Of a stretch of 64,000 nucleotides of DNA, positions 54,401 through 62,440 are shown in pieces (the first letter of the stretch is position 1; each line of letters begins with the position of its first letter). The stretch spans positions 35,752 to 99,751 of the forward strand of contig CACXHY010000008.1 in NCBI GenBank assembly GCA_902767565.1. The letters run 5' to 3'. This DNA is from an uncultured Eubacteriales bacterium (lineage in GTDB: Bacteria; Bacillota; Clostridia; Christensenellales; Aristaeellaceae). The translations under genes were made by a program, and so were the position numbers. Below the pieces are notes generated by a model, which saw nothing but the letters and a program-made list of their open reading frames with translations, ran no database searches and had not been told where the DNA came from.

Positions 54401-55309
54401 GGATCGTGCGACGGAGGCGCTGTTCTGCCGGTTGATGGAATACTTCGAGAAGGATTCTTCCGTGAGGCCCTCATGCAGCACGGCGAAAACCGGTTCCAGG
54501 GTTTCCGTCAGCGTGCCGATCCGCGACAGGTCCACGCAGGCCAGCGTCACGGGCACGCCCCGGCCGATGGCCGACGCCTGTTCATCGAAATAGCTGTCGA
54601 TGATCCATGTTCCCACCCGGGCCCCGTCCAGACCCGGCCCGAGCTGCTTCAGAAAGCCGTAATTCCAGCCGCTGCCGGGTTCCAGCTCCGATGACGCCAC
54701 CATGTAGTCCGCGTAAGGCGCGCAGGTCACCGCCACCTCCAGGGATCCCATCAGGCAGGCATCAAAGCCGATGAGCATCAGCTTTTTCTCCGACGCGATG
54801 CCGCTGTCGTTCAGCGCCTGATCCATCTCGGCCAGGGTCAGCAGGTCGCCGTCGAACAGGCGGTCCACGCACAGGCCCATCAGCGGGCCCATGCCGTGAT
54901 TCCAGAAGATCAGGATATAATCGTCGGCGGGGTAGCGTTCCTTGCACGTCCGCAGGAACAGGGTCAGGGTCTCCGGGTCACCCATGTTCATCAGCGGAAA
55001 GCGGCAGACCTCCGTGGGGGCGCTGCTCTTGTCGAGGGCGTAGATCACCGTGGCGTCCGCCGGGAACCCGGCCTTCCACCGGGCCGTGCCGCCGGTCATC
55101 AGCACCACATTCACCTGCTCCCGTTCAAACCCCGAGCGCAGCATCTGGGTCACGTCATCGGACGCCTCCGGCCGCTTGCCGTCCGTCTCCAGGTCGCTGC
55201 CGATCAGGTAGATCATGACCGTGACCGCTTTCGGCTCCTCCGCCCGGACCAGGGCCGCGACCAGAACCAGCAGAAGGATCAGTGCCAGGGCCGCAATAAG
55301 TTTTCGCAT
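51452..55309 (-). CDS. Very large secreted clostripain-family (C11) peptidase
   Basis: 1285 residues from ATG at 55309 (GGGAGGA 8 bases upstream; the frame extends to 55369). A signal peptide at 1-23 is followed directly by the C11 catalytic domain, about residues 30-400. The catalytic His is in FWNHGMG (His138) and the Cys in IGFDACLMGS (Cys185), both in the canonical context. Clostripains cut after Arg. About 880 residues after the catalytic domain are beta-rich and mostly unassigned; several segments read as immunoglobulin-like modules. A homologous protein lies immediately upstream at 55408. Confidence 0.88.
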   Translation of the reverse strand: MRKLIAALALILLLVLVAALVRAEEPKAVTVMIYLIGSDLETDGKRPEASDDVTQMLRSGFEREQVNVVLMTGGTARWKAGFPADATVIYALDKSSAPTEVCRFPLMNMGDPETLTLFLRTCKERYPADDYILIFWNHGMGPLMGLCVDRLFDGDLLTLAEMDQALNDSGIASEKKLMLIGFDACLMGSLEVAVTCAPYADYMVASSELEPGSGWNYGFLKQLGPGLDGARVGTWIIDSYFDEQASAIGRGVPVTLACVDLSRIGTLTETLEPVFAVLHEGLTEESFSKYSINRQNSASVARSTGSEYDLIDLRDFVLRLCASEGIDSAPSIAALDEAVVYSRSTDERLHGLTVYFPLYNKTWYQSSWRGIYGGMAAPDSYAGLVSAFGVILTGESLTDWTLAVVEQEEDDPDHFICYLTPDQQQSFASARLVTLRYDSHRDTYSFINTDPDVTLTSGGYLLADSHVQGLFGVGADGRQLTQPLLHYTSDGFITVPVLLVRLIDSQRLDEFDLEDAYRSANLRLRENPDTGLWEVVDAYESNDSMVFVEIDWRDYDYIEFWDLSRMIARGDDGMPLPFSDWLSTGIYTGTGAYVGDLAGFSFKPAGESGYTYYAFFQITDTQGNVYCSELMPVRNESIEVLPMDILLGKTDTFKAALTRVEINRSPWQCGLTFCYRMANLGHTDQSIVVRHLVINGISMGGSDDNGEVSEGDYRDGAFSVSRATLERNGITRVETVEFEFVIDDDAVISAVAQVDLDISDIVEPPERHVIAAGSTDELALEVEDARVEADGSLVMSVAIHNTSGQALEPYQHLSDEIHGAINGFAFTSRASLELPNVRGVWIADGTVWRGDLRIAPSDPNALDPADREDAFAVFGIREIESVTLDLDGRIVRATFDEPLDYVGFRGEADPGSAIAATPALQSDEMDVAVESVRDDPEDGILIVLRCTNRSDRVLTYSQWDSRTTWLNGDITGYQSQTGVRSGIVRPGETVRMTLSLMTTAEEGVFPLSSILLPLMFTEGGNNVYLPRLTLELTEPLQQGGTVTEGITARQEETEQEDAEPTPVRAEVLLPEEGSFAPRTLSVQLTEEQAANYDWAFLVVGVRFGDDLVVTHLQDAVLTDDGRVEARYPGVVLGVYAPGEGLHDVMTYCGESNGVYTYDFSSVSFIRFSDTAFSSPTVYVTYDPENMTASVTEILYEDAEPFGDQNDYMSAMFMYPVRTIPASDPLPYLGNMPVSDNICMDETTLDGKPMQLCLTAPDPDTDYVIFMTVVFQDGTGFSTPIMPYSE

Positions 55310-55351
55310 GGAAGACATCCTCCCGATCCATGACCGCGCAAGGCGGGGTCG

Positions 55352-55395
55352 AAAAGCGATGCCGCGCACGCCACGGCAGACGTGTGCGGCATCGC
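55352..55395 (-). terminator. Terminator between the two C11 peptidase genes
   Basis: A 15-bp stem (55356-55370 with 55381-55395, one wobble) is followed on the minus strand by TTTT at 55355-55352. Confidence 0.75.
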
Positions 55396-55407
55396 GTCAG
55401 GCTCTGT

Positions 55408-58386
55408 TCAGGGCAGCGCGACGGTGACCGGAGCCCAAAGCCCGAAACCGGTCTCCACCAGGGAACCGAAGGTCAGCGAGATCTCCGTCCCTGCGGGGAA
55501 GGTCTCCTCCGCAGCGGGCGCGATGATCCGCGTGGTGGCATAAGCGCTCTGTCCGGGCTGCAGGGTGCCCAGCAGTTCGTCCGGCTTGTCCAGGGTCTCC
55601 CCGTTGAGCATGTATTCGCTGCCGGTGAAGACGACCGGCTCCCCGGTGAGGTTGGTCAGCTTCCAGCGCAGGAAGAGGGCGGGCGTTCCGCTGCCGGATA
55701 CGCGCCAGCAGCCCGCGAGCTCGATCCGGCTGCTCTCATCTTCATAGAGCACCGCCGGCTCCACAGCGATCTCCTCCACGGCGCTGTTCTCCAGCGGGAA
55801 CCATGCCTCGACGGCGCTGTCGCCGTAGACGTCCGTGGTGACCAGCATGCCCCAGCGGCCCACCCAGTTCAGGTGATCGTCCACAAAGCCCAGAGACCAC
55901 TCGCGGCCGAGGTTCACGGCATAGCGGTAGCTGTGGATCCCGCCGTCCTGCCACTCGCTCCAGGGCAGGAGCGTGGTCCCGTCTTCCGCGTAAGCGATCT
56001 GCCGCGGCATGCTGACCAGATACAGGGTGTCATAATCCGAGAACTCGACGTTGCTGCCGTTCGGCGCGCGGCTGCCGGTCAGGGGCTCCACGCGGACGAT
56101 CGTCAGTGAGCCGTCGTCCCGGCGCTTGCAGCGGATCCGCACGTTGACCGTGGAATCGGTGTCCTCGTCCAGATCCAGCGCGTTCACGTCCTCCAGATCC
56201 AGCGCACGGTAGCTGAGGTCCACCTCCAGAACGCCCCGGAGGATGATCTCTCCGTCCACCACGCTGTACTCCAGCGCGTCGGTGATGGGCTGTCCGTTCT
56301 CGTCCAGCACGTACAGGGCCTCATTGGAGGTCATGGCGTCGATGGTGCCTTCCTCCCCCACGGGCACATCGATGCGGCCGATCAGGCGGAAGGTCCCGGC
56401 GGTGCCCGTATCCTCCAGGATCAGGAGCTCCGCCGTGTAGACGACTTCTGTGCGCTGCGGATCCATCGAGAGGGTGACGTTCTGGGTCTCGGCCTGCGCC
56501 TCGGTCCGGGCCGGCTCGGAAGCGGGCGCCGTCCCCGCGGAGGCCCTGGTGTTCCGGATCTCGCCGTAGCGGCCCACGTAGCGGCCGTAAGCCTCCGGGA
56601 TCGGCATCCGGCTGTAGACACGCATATCATAAGCGCTGTTGTTGTAATTCGGGTGATATACAGACATGCCCGTCTCCTCCGGCTCGCTGCTGACGCTGTA
56701 CACCACGACCTCATCCATGGCCGCCAGCACCGCCGCGGCCTCCTCCGGGAACAGGGTGCGGTAGCTCTCGATCAGGCTGCGCAGATCCACCAGGTCCCGG
56801 TCGTACCGGCTCACGTCCGACGGATCGACACGCTTGGCGTTCAGCGCCGACTTTGCAAAGACCGGATAGGTTTCGGGCGTCAGTTTCGACTCCATCGCGG
56901 TGAACAGCACCGTCATGGCGTCATTCAGCGCGTCCATCCTGCGCAGATCGAAGACAGCCATGGTGTGGCGGTCTTCCGGCAGCATGTTCATGGCCGTCTC
57001 GTAGAACGTATCCGCGATCTCGATGCCGACGGCCAGCCCGGTCTTTGTCTCCGCTCCCTTCAGGAAGCTGTAGGGCATCGCGCGCCCCAGCGCCGGCTCC
57101 TCGGATGCGATCATCCAGTCGGCATAGGGAGCGCAGACCGACGCATACTCCACCGAGGCGGTCAGGCACGTGACGAAGTAGATGAACTCCAGCCGCGTGT
57201 CTCCGCCGAAGGGGCTGGCTTCAAAGGCCGTCTGCAGTTCGGCCAGATCGATGCTGTCGTCTCCGTAAAGCTCATCAAAGCAGAGACCGTCCACCGGGCC
57301 GCCGCCATGGTCGAAGAAGATCAGGGCGTAGCGTTCCGCGGGATAGGCCGCCACGCAGTAATTCAGGAAGAAGCTCAGCGTCTCCGACTGGCCCATGCTC
57401 ATCAGCTTCTCGGTGCGGTAGACCTCAGTCATCTCATTGTTCTCACCGATGAGCTGGATGGTATTGTGGTCGGAGGGAATGGGCGAATGCCAGCGCCGCG
57501 TACCTCCGGTGAAGACCACCACGTTGATCTTCTCCCGGTCGTACCCGCTGATCTTCATGGCGTTCAGGGAGTTGGAGGCATAGGCGCCGCCCACCAGTCC
57601 CGACTCGAGATCGGTGCCGGTCATATAGACCATGACCGTCAGCTCGCGCTTCGGGGCAGCCACCGCGTTGATCTGCGGGGCGGCCCCGCTCCTGCTGACA
57701 CGCAGCTGGGCCAGGGCGTCCTCCGTGATCGCGGTCTCCTCCTCGCCATGCTTATCGAGATACAGGTTGAGCACGCAGACCGCGGTCCCGTCCACCATGG
57801 TAACGTACATCTGATAGGACATGCCTTCCAGCGTATGCTCGGGCATCACCACGTAGCGGTATGCGCCGATGGTCCGGGTCTCGATGCCTTCGGCGTCCTC
57901 TTCGTAGTATGCGGCCAGTTTGACGTCGGCGTCCTCCTCGTTCATGCCGGCCGGAAGCTCATCGGATTCATCCAGTATCACCATGGACACAACCAGATAG
58001 TATCCGTTGAAGAACGCCAGATGCGCGTCCATTTTTTCCATCATTTCCAGGATGATTTGGCCGGTGCCGTCGGCATGGATCTCAGGCTGGGCCGAGGCGC
58101 TCCGGGTCAGGATGGTCCAGCCCACGGGCTGCCGGGAATGGAGCGTCATATCCCCCGCGGTCACGGTCACGCTGCCGTCCGCCGTGATGCTGACGGTATC
58201 GCCGTTCTCGCTCTGGTTCTCCTCTTTTTCGGCGTCCGGTTTTTCATCCAGCTTGGTCATCAGGACGTCTGACAGACGCGCCGGCAGCCAGGTCGGTGCT
58301 TTCTCCTTCTCCTGCTGGGCAAGGGCCAATGATGCCGTCAGCACAAGGCACAGGCTCAGCAGAGCGCACAGGATGCGTTTGAACAT
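55408..58386 (-). CDS. Second large secreted C11-like peptidase with altered Cys motif
   Basis: 992 residues. After a signal peptide (1-23) comes an acidic, unassigned N-terminal domain (about 25-240). The C11 domain follows, with His360 in FFDHGGGPVDG and Cys407 in YFVTCLTAS. The usual FDAC context is changed to FVTC, so the acidic residue before the Cys is missing. The C-terminal half resembles that of the neighbouring peptidase (LLPWSEWQDGG against PLPFSDWLSTG), indicating an old duplication. Activity is possible but uncertain. GGGAGG precedes the ATG. Confidence 0.85.
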   Translation of the reverse strand: MFKRILCALLSLCLVLTASLALAQQEKEKAPTWLPARLSDVLMTKLDEKPDAEKEENQSENGDTVSITADGSVTVTAGDMTLHSRQPVGWTILTRSASAQPEIHADGTGQIILEMMEKMDAHLAFFNGYYLVVSMVILDESDELPAGMNEEDADVKLAAYYEEDAEGIETRTIGAYRYVVMPEHTLEGMSYQMYVTMVDGTAVCVLNLYLDKHGEEETAITEDALAQLRVSRSGAAPQINAVAAPKRELTVMVYMTGTDLESGLVGGAYASNSLNAMKISGYDREKINVVVFTGGTRRWHSPIPSDHNTIQLIGENNEMTEVYRTEKLMSMGQSETLSFFLNYCVAAYPAERYALIFFDHGGGPVDGLCFDELYGDDSIDLAELQTAFEASPFGGDTRLEFIYFVTCLTASVEYASVCAPYADWMIASEEPALGRAMPYSFLKGAETKTGLAVGIEIADTFYETAMNMLPEDRHTMAVFDLRRMDALNDAMTVLFTAMESKLTPETYPVFAKSALNAKRVDPSDVSRYDRDLVDLRSLIESYRTLFPEEAAAVLAAMDEVVVYSVSSEPEETGMSVYHPNYNNSAYDMRVYSRMPIPEAYGRYVGRYGEIRNTRASAGTAPASEPARTEAQAETQNVTLSMDPQRTEVVYTAELLILEDTGTAGTFRLIGRIDVPVGEEGTIDAMTSNEALYVLDENGQPITDALEYSVVDGEIILRGVLEVDLSYRALDLEDVNALDLDEDTDSTVNVRIRCKRRDDGSLTIVRVEPLTGSRAPNGSNVEFSDYDTLYLVSMPRQIAYAEDGTTLLPWSEWQDGGIHSYRYAVNLGREWSLGFVDDHLNWVGRWGMLVTTDVYGDSAVEAWFPLENSAVEEIAVEPAVLYEDESSRIELAGCWRVSGSGTPALFLRWKLTNLTGEPVVFTGSEYMLNGETLDKPDELLGTLQPGQSAYATTRIIAPAAEETFPAGTEISLTFGSLVETGFGLWAPVTVALP

Positions 58387-58526
58387 GGTAGAAGCCTCCC
58401 ATCACGATACGATTGCGTCAACGGACGCGGACCGGAGCCGAGGCTTGCCCGCGGCAAGGGCGAAAAGCGCTGCATCTCAGCTGCATGACCGTGTTCCGTT
58501 TTCGCTGTCTCTTCTCAACCGTTTCC

Positions 58527-58555
58527 ATTATAGGGGAAGAGCAGGGCAAAGTCAA
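58527..58555 (-). promoter_or_regulatory. Sigma-A promoter of the second C11 peptidase
   Basis: Minus strand: TTGACT (58555-58550), a 17-bp spacer, and TATAAT (58532-58527). The leader is about 135 bases with no recognised riboswitch. Confidence 0.87.
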
Positions 58556-58892
58556 GCAGTTTATGGGTCGGTCCCCGCTCGCGGCAGTTTTCGGAGACGC
58601 GGCCGGTTCGCATCGGCGCGTATGGATGGTGCCGGAACACCCGAACCGAGTGCTTTAGGGCGAGCGTACAGAGATTCGGGCCGCATGATCGCGCTGATGC
58701 TTTCCCTTCTCTCCCCGGGGGACGCGGCAGCGGTGCATGCGGCAGCGGTTCGGGCGCTGTTTGGCAGGCCGACCCATCGGAGCGCGCAGCCGTGTACTTG
58801 AGCACATCCGTTTTGCGCGATTTAAAGCGATTTTATGCGAAATCTTCAAATTGATGCATGATTTCGCCGGAATTACATCCGTCCTTGTATAT
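58556..58892. other. Gene-free stretch between divergent promoters
   Basis: No convincing gene. An inverted repeat GCGAAATC at 58837-58844 and GATTTCGC at 58860-58867 is perfect, with a 15-bp loop. AT content rises sharply after 58805. A 38-codon ORF at 58685 has no ribosome site. Confidence 0.5.
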
Positions 58893-58936
58893 TCTGACCT
58901 ACTTTGACCTACTATGGTGTTTGACTATCTTTGACC
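58893..58936 (+). promoter_or_regulatory. Tandem CtsR-type operators
   Basis: CtsR binds two direct heptads, read on this strand as TTTGACY-N3-TTTGACY. Here TTTGACT-ATC-TTTGACC spans 58920-58936, fully matching, and TCTGACC-TAC-TTTGACC at 58893-58909 matches with two deviations. The first overlaps the -35 and the spacer, so binding would block transcription. Confidence 0.85.
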
Positions 58937-58949
58937 TATTGGCTATAAT
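58921..58949 (+). promoter_or_regulatory. Sigma-A promoter of hsp20
   Basis: TTGACT at 58921-58926 inside the CtsR box, a 17-bp spacer, and TATAAT at 58944-58949. Confidence 0.9.
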
Positions 58950-59032
58950 ACAGTCACAGTCCGGAAAGGACTGGCCGGGCGACCGGATCAGATCAACTCG
59001 CCCCTACGGGCGTTCAGAAAGGAAGCTGCATT

Positions 59033-59506
59033 ATGTATACCATCGTTCCGTTCAACCGCCGTGCCTGCCGTCCCGATCCTATGTTTGACTTTGCCGAATC
59101 CCTCATGCGTCCCTTCTTCGAGATGGGCCGTCCCGCTCCGCAGACCTTCCGCACCGATGTGAAGGAGACCCCTGAGCAGTGGGAGCTGTCCGTGGAACTC
59201 CCCGGCGTCAAGCCCGGGGACATCAGCCTGCAGACCGAGAACGACCGGCTGACCGTATCCGCGGACGTCAACACCGAACGCAACGAGCAGCGCCAGAACT
59301 ATGTCTACACCGAGCGCCGCACCGGCCGTATGAGCCGCTCCTTCCCGCTGGACGGCGTGGATCAGGACGCCATCACCGCCGCCTACGAGAACGGCGTGCT
59401 GAAGGTCACCCTCCCCAAGCTGGCTCCCGCCGCGCCGAAGGAGGCCCGGAAGATCGCCATCACCGGCGTCGAGCCCCAGCCCGCGGAGGACAGCACCGCC
59501 GAGTGA
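59033..59506 (+). CDS. Small heat-shock protein Hsp20
   Basis: 157 residues. The alpha-crystallin domain spans about residues 38-130, with VELPGVKPGDISLQTENDRLTV and the final YENGVLKVTLPK strand. ATP-independent holdase that binds unfolding proteins in the cytosol. The C-terminal tail is longer than usual and includes KIAIT, an I-x-I-like segment used in oligomer contacts. Codons are strongly biased. AGAAAGGAAG precedes the ATG. Heat-regulated by CtsR as predicted from its operators; no ctsR gene is in the window. Confidence 0.95.
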   Translation: MYTIVPFNRRACRPDPMFDFAESLMRPFFEMGRPAPQTFRTDVKETPEQWELSVELPGVKPGDISLQTENDRLTVSADVNTERNEQRQNYVYTERRTGRMSRSFPLDGVDQDAITAAYENGVLKVTLPKLAPAAPKEARKIAITGVEPQPAEDSTAE

Positions 59507-59554
59507 ACCACGCGTAGCGGCCTGCCGGATGCACATGGCATCAACTCTCCGAAT

Positions 59555-59591
59555 GCAAAAATGCACGTCCGTCAGGGGCGTGCATTTTTGC
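59555..59591. terminator. Bidirectional terminator between hsp20 and the ABC half-transporter
   Basis: GCAAAAATGCACG at 59555-59567 is an exact complement of CGTGCATTTTTGC at 59579-59591. Confidence 0.9.
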
Positions 59592-59592
59592 G

Positions 59593-61296
59593 TCAGGAGC
59601 GGCTGAGCAGGTTTCCGAACTTGACCTCGCAGATCTCGCGGAAATAGTCGCAGCGATCCAGCAGTTCCCGGTAGGCGCCATGGTCGATCAGCTGTCCGTC
59701 CTCCAGAATGAGGATCTCATCATATTTGCTCACCAGCTTGCCGGAGAAGTTGTGGGACACGAAGATGACCGTTTTGTCCTCATAGCTCAGCGCCAGCTGC
59801 TCGATCTCGTAGGCCGTCATGATGTCCAGGGTGGAGATCACTTCGTCGAAGATCAGGACCCGGGCGGAAGCCAGCAGACTGCGGGCGATCTCGATCCTGC
59901 GCTGCTCGCCGCTGGAGATGTTGCGGCCCTCGTCCTCAATGGAGCGATCCAGGTTCAGCTCCACCCGGGCATCCGTCAGGGCACCGGCAAATTCCGCCTG
60001 CGAGTACGGGCGGAAAAGCCCGATGTTCTCCTCCACCGTTCCGGTGAAAAGGTTGACCTTTTCGTTCAGGTAGGAGATCATCCGTCCCAGCTGCGCGCTG
60101 CTGAACCGGTTCAGATCCACCGACCCGACGGTGATCCTGCCCTCCACGTTCCGGAACCAGTGCTTCAGCACCTTGAACAGCGAACTCTTTCCGGAGCCGT
60201 TCCGCCCGACGATCAGGTACTTCTTCCCCTCCTCAAAGCGGTAGCTGAAGTCCCGGATGATGCTCTTCTCGCCGATCTTCAGGCTCACATGCTGAAACTC
60301 GATGTCGCAGCTCTCCGGGAGCGGCGCGGCATCCTCCCGCGCCTCTGTCCTGCGGGCCGCGGCAGAGGGCTCGCACAGCTCCTGCATGCGCTTGACCAGC
60401 TGGCGGACAGAGCGGATGTTGTTGATGTTGATGAGCAGATTCTGCAGCGGCGAACCCAGATCGCTGGCGAAACCCTGTGCGGCGACCACCGTGCCGATCA
60501 TGATCTCGCCCTCCGCCACCATCATCAGACCCATGCCGATGCAGAGCACCTGCATGAACCACGCCAGCAGCTGGCTGACGCTGTTGGCCAGGTTCAGCTC
60601 GTAGTCCGCCTCAAAGCGGGCATCCTCGGCGCCGGTGTTGGTCACATCAAAGCGCTGGATGATCTGCTTGCTGATGGCGTAATTCTTGATGGTGGGATAG
60701 GCGACGATGTACTCCTTCAGCCGCTGTGTGAACCGCGAGATGGCGTCGGAATAGCGGACGTTCTGCTGGTTCAGGCGCCGGGCGAACAGCAGGGGGATGA
60801 ACATGGTCACCACGCCGAAGATGAGGATCGCGCCGGCGATCTTCGAATTCAGCAGCATGAAGGAGCCGCCCATGATCACGATGGAGAAGATGGAGGACAT
60901 CAGCCCCACCACCTGGGTCAGGTAGCGCTGCTCCAGCAGATTGATGTCGTTGGTGAACAGGGAGATGTACTCGCCGCTGTCGGAATACTCCGACAGGCTG
61001 GATATGTCCATCTCGAAGAGGTTCTTGAACAGACCGTGCTTCACGTCACGCTTGGCGTTGCAGATGAAACGGGTCTTCAGTGCGCCGAAGGAGAAGGAGA
61101 TCATCCTTTTCCCGACCCAGATGATGAAGCCGAAGGTCAGGGAGCGGATCAGGACGATCCGGGCCGCTCCCGGCACGGCAGCATTGAAGAGCCCCTTCAG
61201 CCAGAAGTTCAGGTAGGAACCCAGCGCAGGCTCGGCGATCATCAGTCCGAGGAGGAGGACGATATACCACCCGCTCTTCAACAGGATGCGTTTCAA
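59593..61296 (-). CDS. ABC half-transporter (fused membrane and ATPase domains)
   Basis: 567 residues from a TTG start (GAGGGTGAAG upstream; no ATG nearby). Six membrane helices in the first 300 residues are followed by an ATPase with Walker A VGRNGSGKSS near 366, signature ISSGEQ in place of LSGGQ, Walker B LIFDEV and an SHN H-loop. It is exporter-like and would act as a homodimer or with another half. It lies 34 bases after the two-repeat secreted protein in an operon of three. The substrate is unknown. Confidence 0.88.
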   Translation of the reverse strand: MKRILLKSGWYIVLLLGLMIAEPALGSYLNFWLKGLFNAAVPGAARIVLIRSLTFGFIIWVGKRMISFSFGALKTRFICNAKRDVKHGLFKNLFEMDISSLSEYSDSGEYISLFTNDINLLEQRYLTQVVGLMSSIFSIVIMGGSFMLLNSKIAGAILIFGVVTMFIPLLFARRLNQQNVRYSDAISRFTQRLKEYIVAYPTIKNYAISKQIIQRFDVTNTGAEDARFEADYELNLANSVSQLLAWFMQVLCIGMGLMMVAEGEIMIGTVVAAQGFASDLGSPLQNLLININNIRSVRQLVKRMQELCEPSAAARRTEAREDAAPLPESCDIEFQHVSLKIGEKSIIRDFSYRFEEGKKYLIVGRNGSGKSSLFKVLKHWFRNVEGRITVGSVDLNRFSSAQLGRMISYLNEKVNLFTGTVEENIGLFRPYSQAEFAGALTDARVELNLDRSIEDEGRNISSGEQRRIEIARSLLASARVLIFDEVISTLDIMTAYEIEQLALSYEDKTVIFVSHNFSGKLVSKYDEILILEDGQLIDHGAYRELLDRCDYFREICEVKFGNLLSRS

Positions 61297-61330
61297 ATCT
61301 CTTCACCCTCCCGCAGGCGCGCGGAGATCA

Positions 61331-62023
61331 TCAGGGCTCCACGCGCACCAGCTGCCAGATGAAGCCGGTGTCGGTCTCTACCAGATACCACTCGTCCGCC
61401 CCGTTGGGATAGACCGCATAGATCTTCGCCAGGCGCGGGGCCACCAGCTGTCCTTCCTCGTTCCATGACAGATCCACCGTCACGGTCGGCTCCGTGCTGC
61501 CGTTGCGATAGTCCGTCAGGGTGGCGCCGTCGATGACCAGCACCTCGGTGCCGATCTGATCCAGCCCCCGGCGATAGACGATGTTCCACGTGCCGTTGAA
61601 CCGGTCCCTGTCGACCTCGGCGGGAACGGCATCCAGCCCGCTGTACCAGATCAGTTCCGTGTACTCATCCGGGCTGGCATACAGCTGCAGCACATGGTCG
61701 GAGCACCAGTTCATCTCGAAGCTTCTCTTGAGGCCGGGCAGCTGGAGCTTGGTGCCCTCCACGGAATAGTCCGACTCCGCAAACGGGGTCTCGAAGCTGT
61801 CGCGGTAATCGGCCGCCTTCTCCTCGGTGAAGACCATGAACTCAGAGGGGATCAGCGTCACCGTGCCGCCGGAGTAGTACGAGGCCACGCGCCACGCGCC
61901 GATCAGGCTCCTCTCGGGCGCGGGAGCCTCCTCGCCCTCCTGTGCCAGGGCGAACACGCCCAGCGCCGCGTAACAGGCCACCAGCAGCATCGTCACGACC
62001 AGTACCATGTTCTTCTTCTTCAC
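61331..62023 (-). CDS. Secreted protein with two lipocalin-like repeats
   Basis: 230 residues from a GTG start with AAGGAGG upstream. An N-terminal membrane segment (6-27) is a signal or anchor. Two similar units follow: SLIGAWRVASYY...FMVFTEEKAADYRD and RFNGTWNIVYRR...VLVIDGATLTDYRN, each starting with G-x-W, as in lipocalin-like domains. Its fixed position before the ABC half-transporter suggests a substrate-binding or immunity role. I do not recognise an exact family. Confidence 0.7.
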   Translation of the reverse strand: MKKKNMVLVVTMLLVACYAALGVFALAQEGEEAPAPERSLIGAWRVASYYSGGTVTLIPSEFMVFTEEKAADYRDSFETPFAESDYSVEGTKLQLPGLKRSFEMNWCSDHVLQLYASPDEYTELIWYSGLDAVPAEVDRDRFNGTWNIVYRRGLDQIGTEVLVIDGATLTDYRNGSTEPTVTVDLSWNEEGQLVAPRLAKIYAVYPNGADEWYLVETDTGFIWQLVRVEP

Positions 62024-62060
62024 GGGAATGCCTCCTTGTGGATCGGCCGCAGCCGTATTG

Positions 62061-62213
62061 TCAGATCAGCCACATGATGAGCATCAGCAGCCCGTAGGCC
62101 ACCAGCCCGGTCAGCATGATCAGGTCAAACCCGATCAGCAGCTTGCCGAGGATGTACCGCGGCTCGCTGTATCCGGCCTCCGGGTCCTGTTTCTCCGCTG
62201 TCTGCTTCACCAT
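62061..62213 (-). CDS. Small membrane protein upstream of the lipocalin-like gene
   Basis: 50 residues from ATG at 62213, with GGGGAGGAAAT about 8 bases upstream. A short polar N-terminus (MVKQTAEKQD...) is followed by a single hydrophobic helix of about 23 residues (LLIGFDLIMLTGLVAYG...). The frame continues upstream to 62258, without a better site. Possibly a subunit or regulator of the ABC transporter. Confidence 0.6.
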   Translation of the reverse strand: MVKQTAEKQDPEAGYSEPRYILGKLLIGFDLIMLTGLVAYGLLMLIMWLI

Positions 62214-62291
62214 ATGGCATTTCCTCCCCGCACCTTTTCGCGCCCCGATGAGCGGCACCCGAATAGGATGAATTGCCGGACCTCTGGCGGC

Positions 62292-62320
62292 ATTATATCA
62301 GAGAACCGCACATATTTCAA
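62292..62320 (-). promoter_or_regulatory. Sigma-A promoter of the small-membrane-protein/ABC operon
   Basis: Minus strand: TTGAAA (62320-62315), a 17-bp spacer, and TATAAT (62297-62292). Confidence 0.85.
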
Positions 62321-62440
62321 GCTGATCCCATCATTGTTTGCGCGCGGAGCCGCCCCGACGGAAGGTCGGCCTTCGCCATCCCCGGCGGGAGCGATCCCTT
62401 TCGTGCCCGGGATCCGTCCGTGCGCCGTCTCCGGCTCTGT

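Noticed and set aside
51329..54694. 1121-codon open frame on the plus strand
   Set aside because: Shadow of the C11 peptidase; no ribosome site or domain.
58685..58801. 38-codon ORF
   Set aside because: No ribosome site, and it lies in a gene-free stretch with shadow-like composition.
58893..58936. CRISPR-like or iteron repeats
   Set aside because: The TTTGACC direct repeats are seven-base units spaced by three, which is the CtsR operator pattern.
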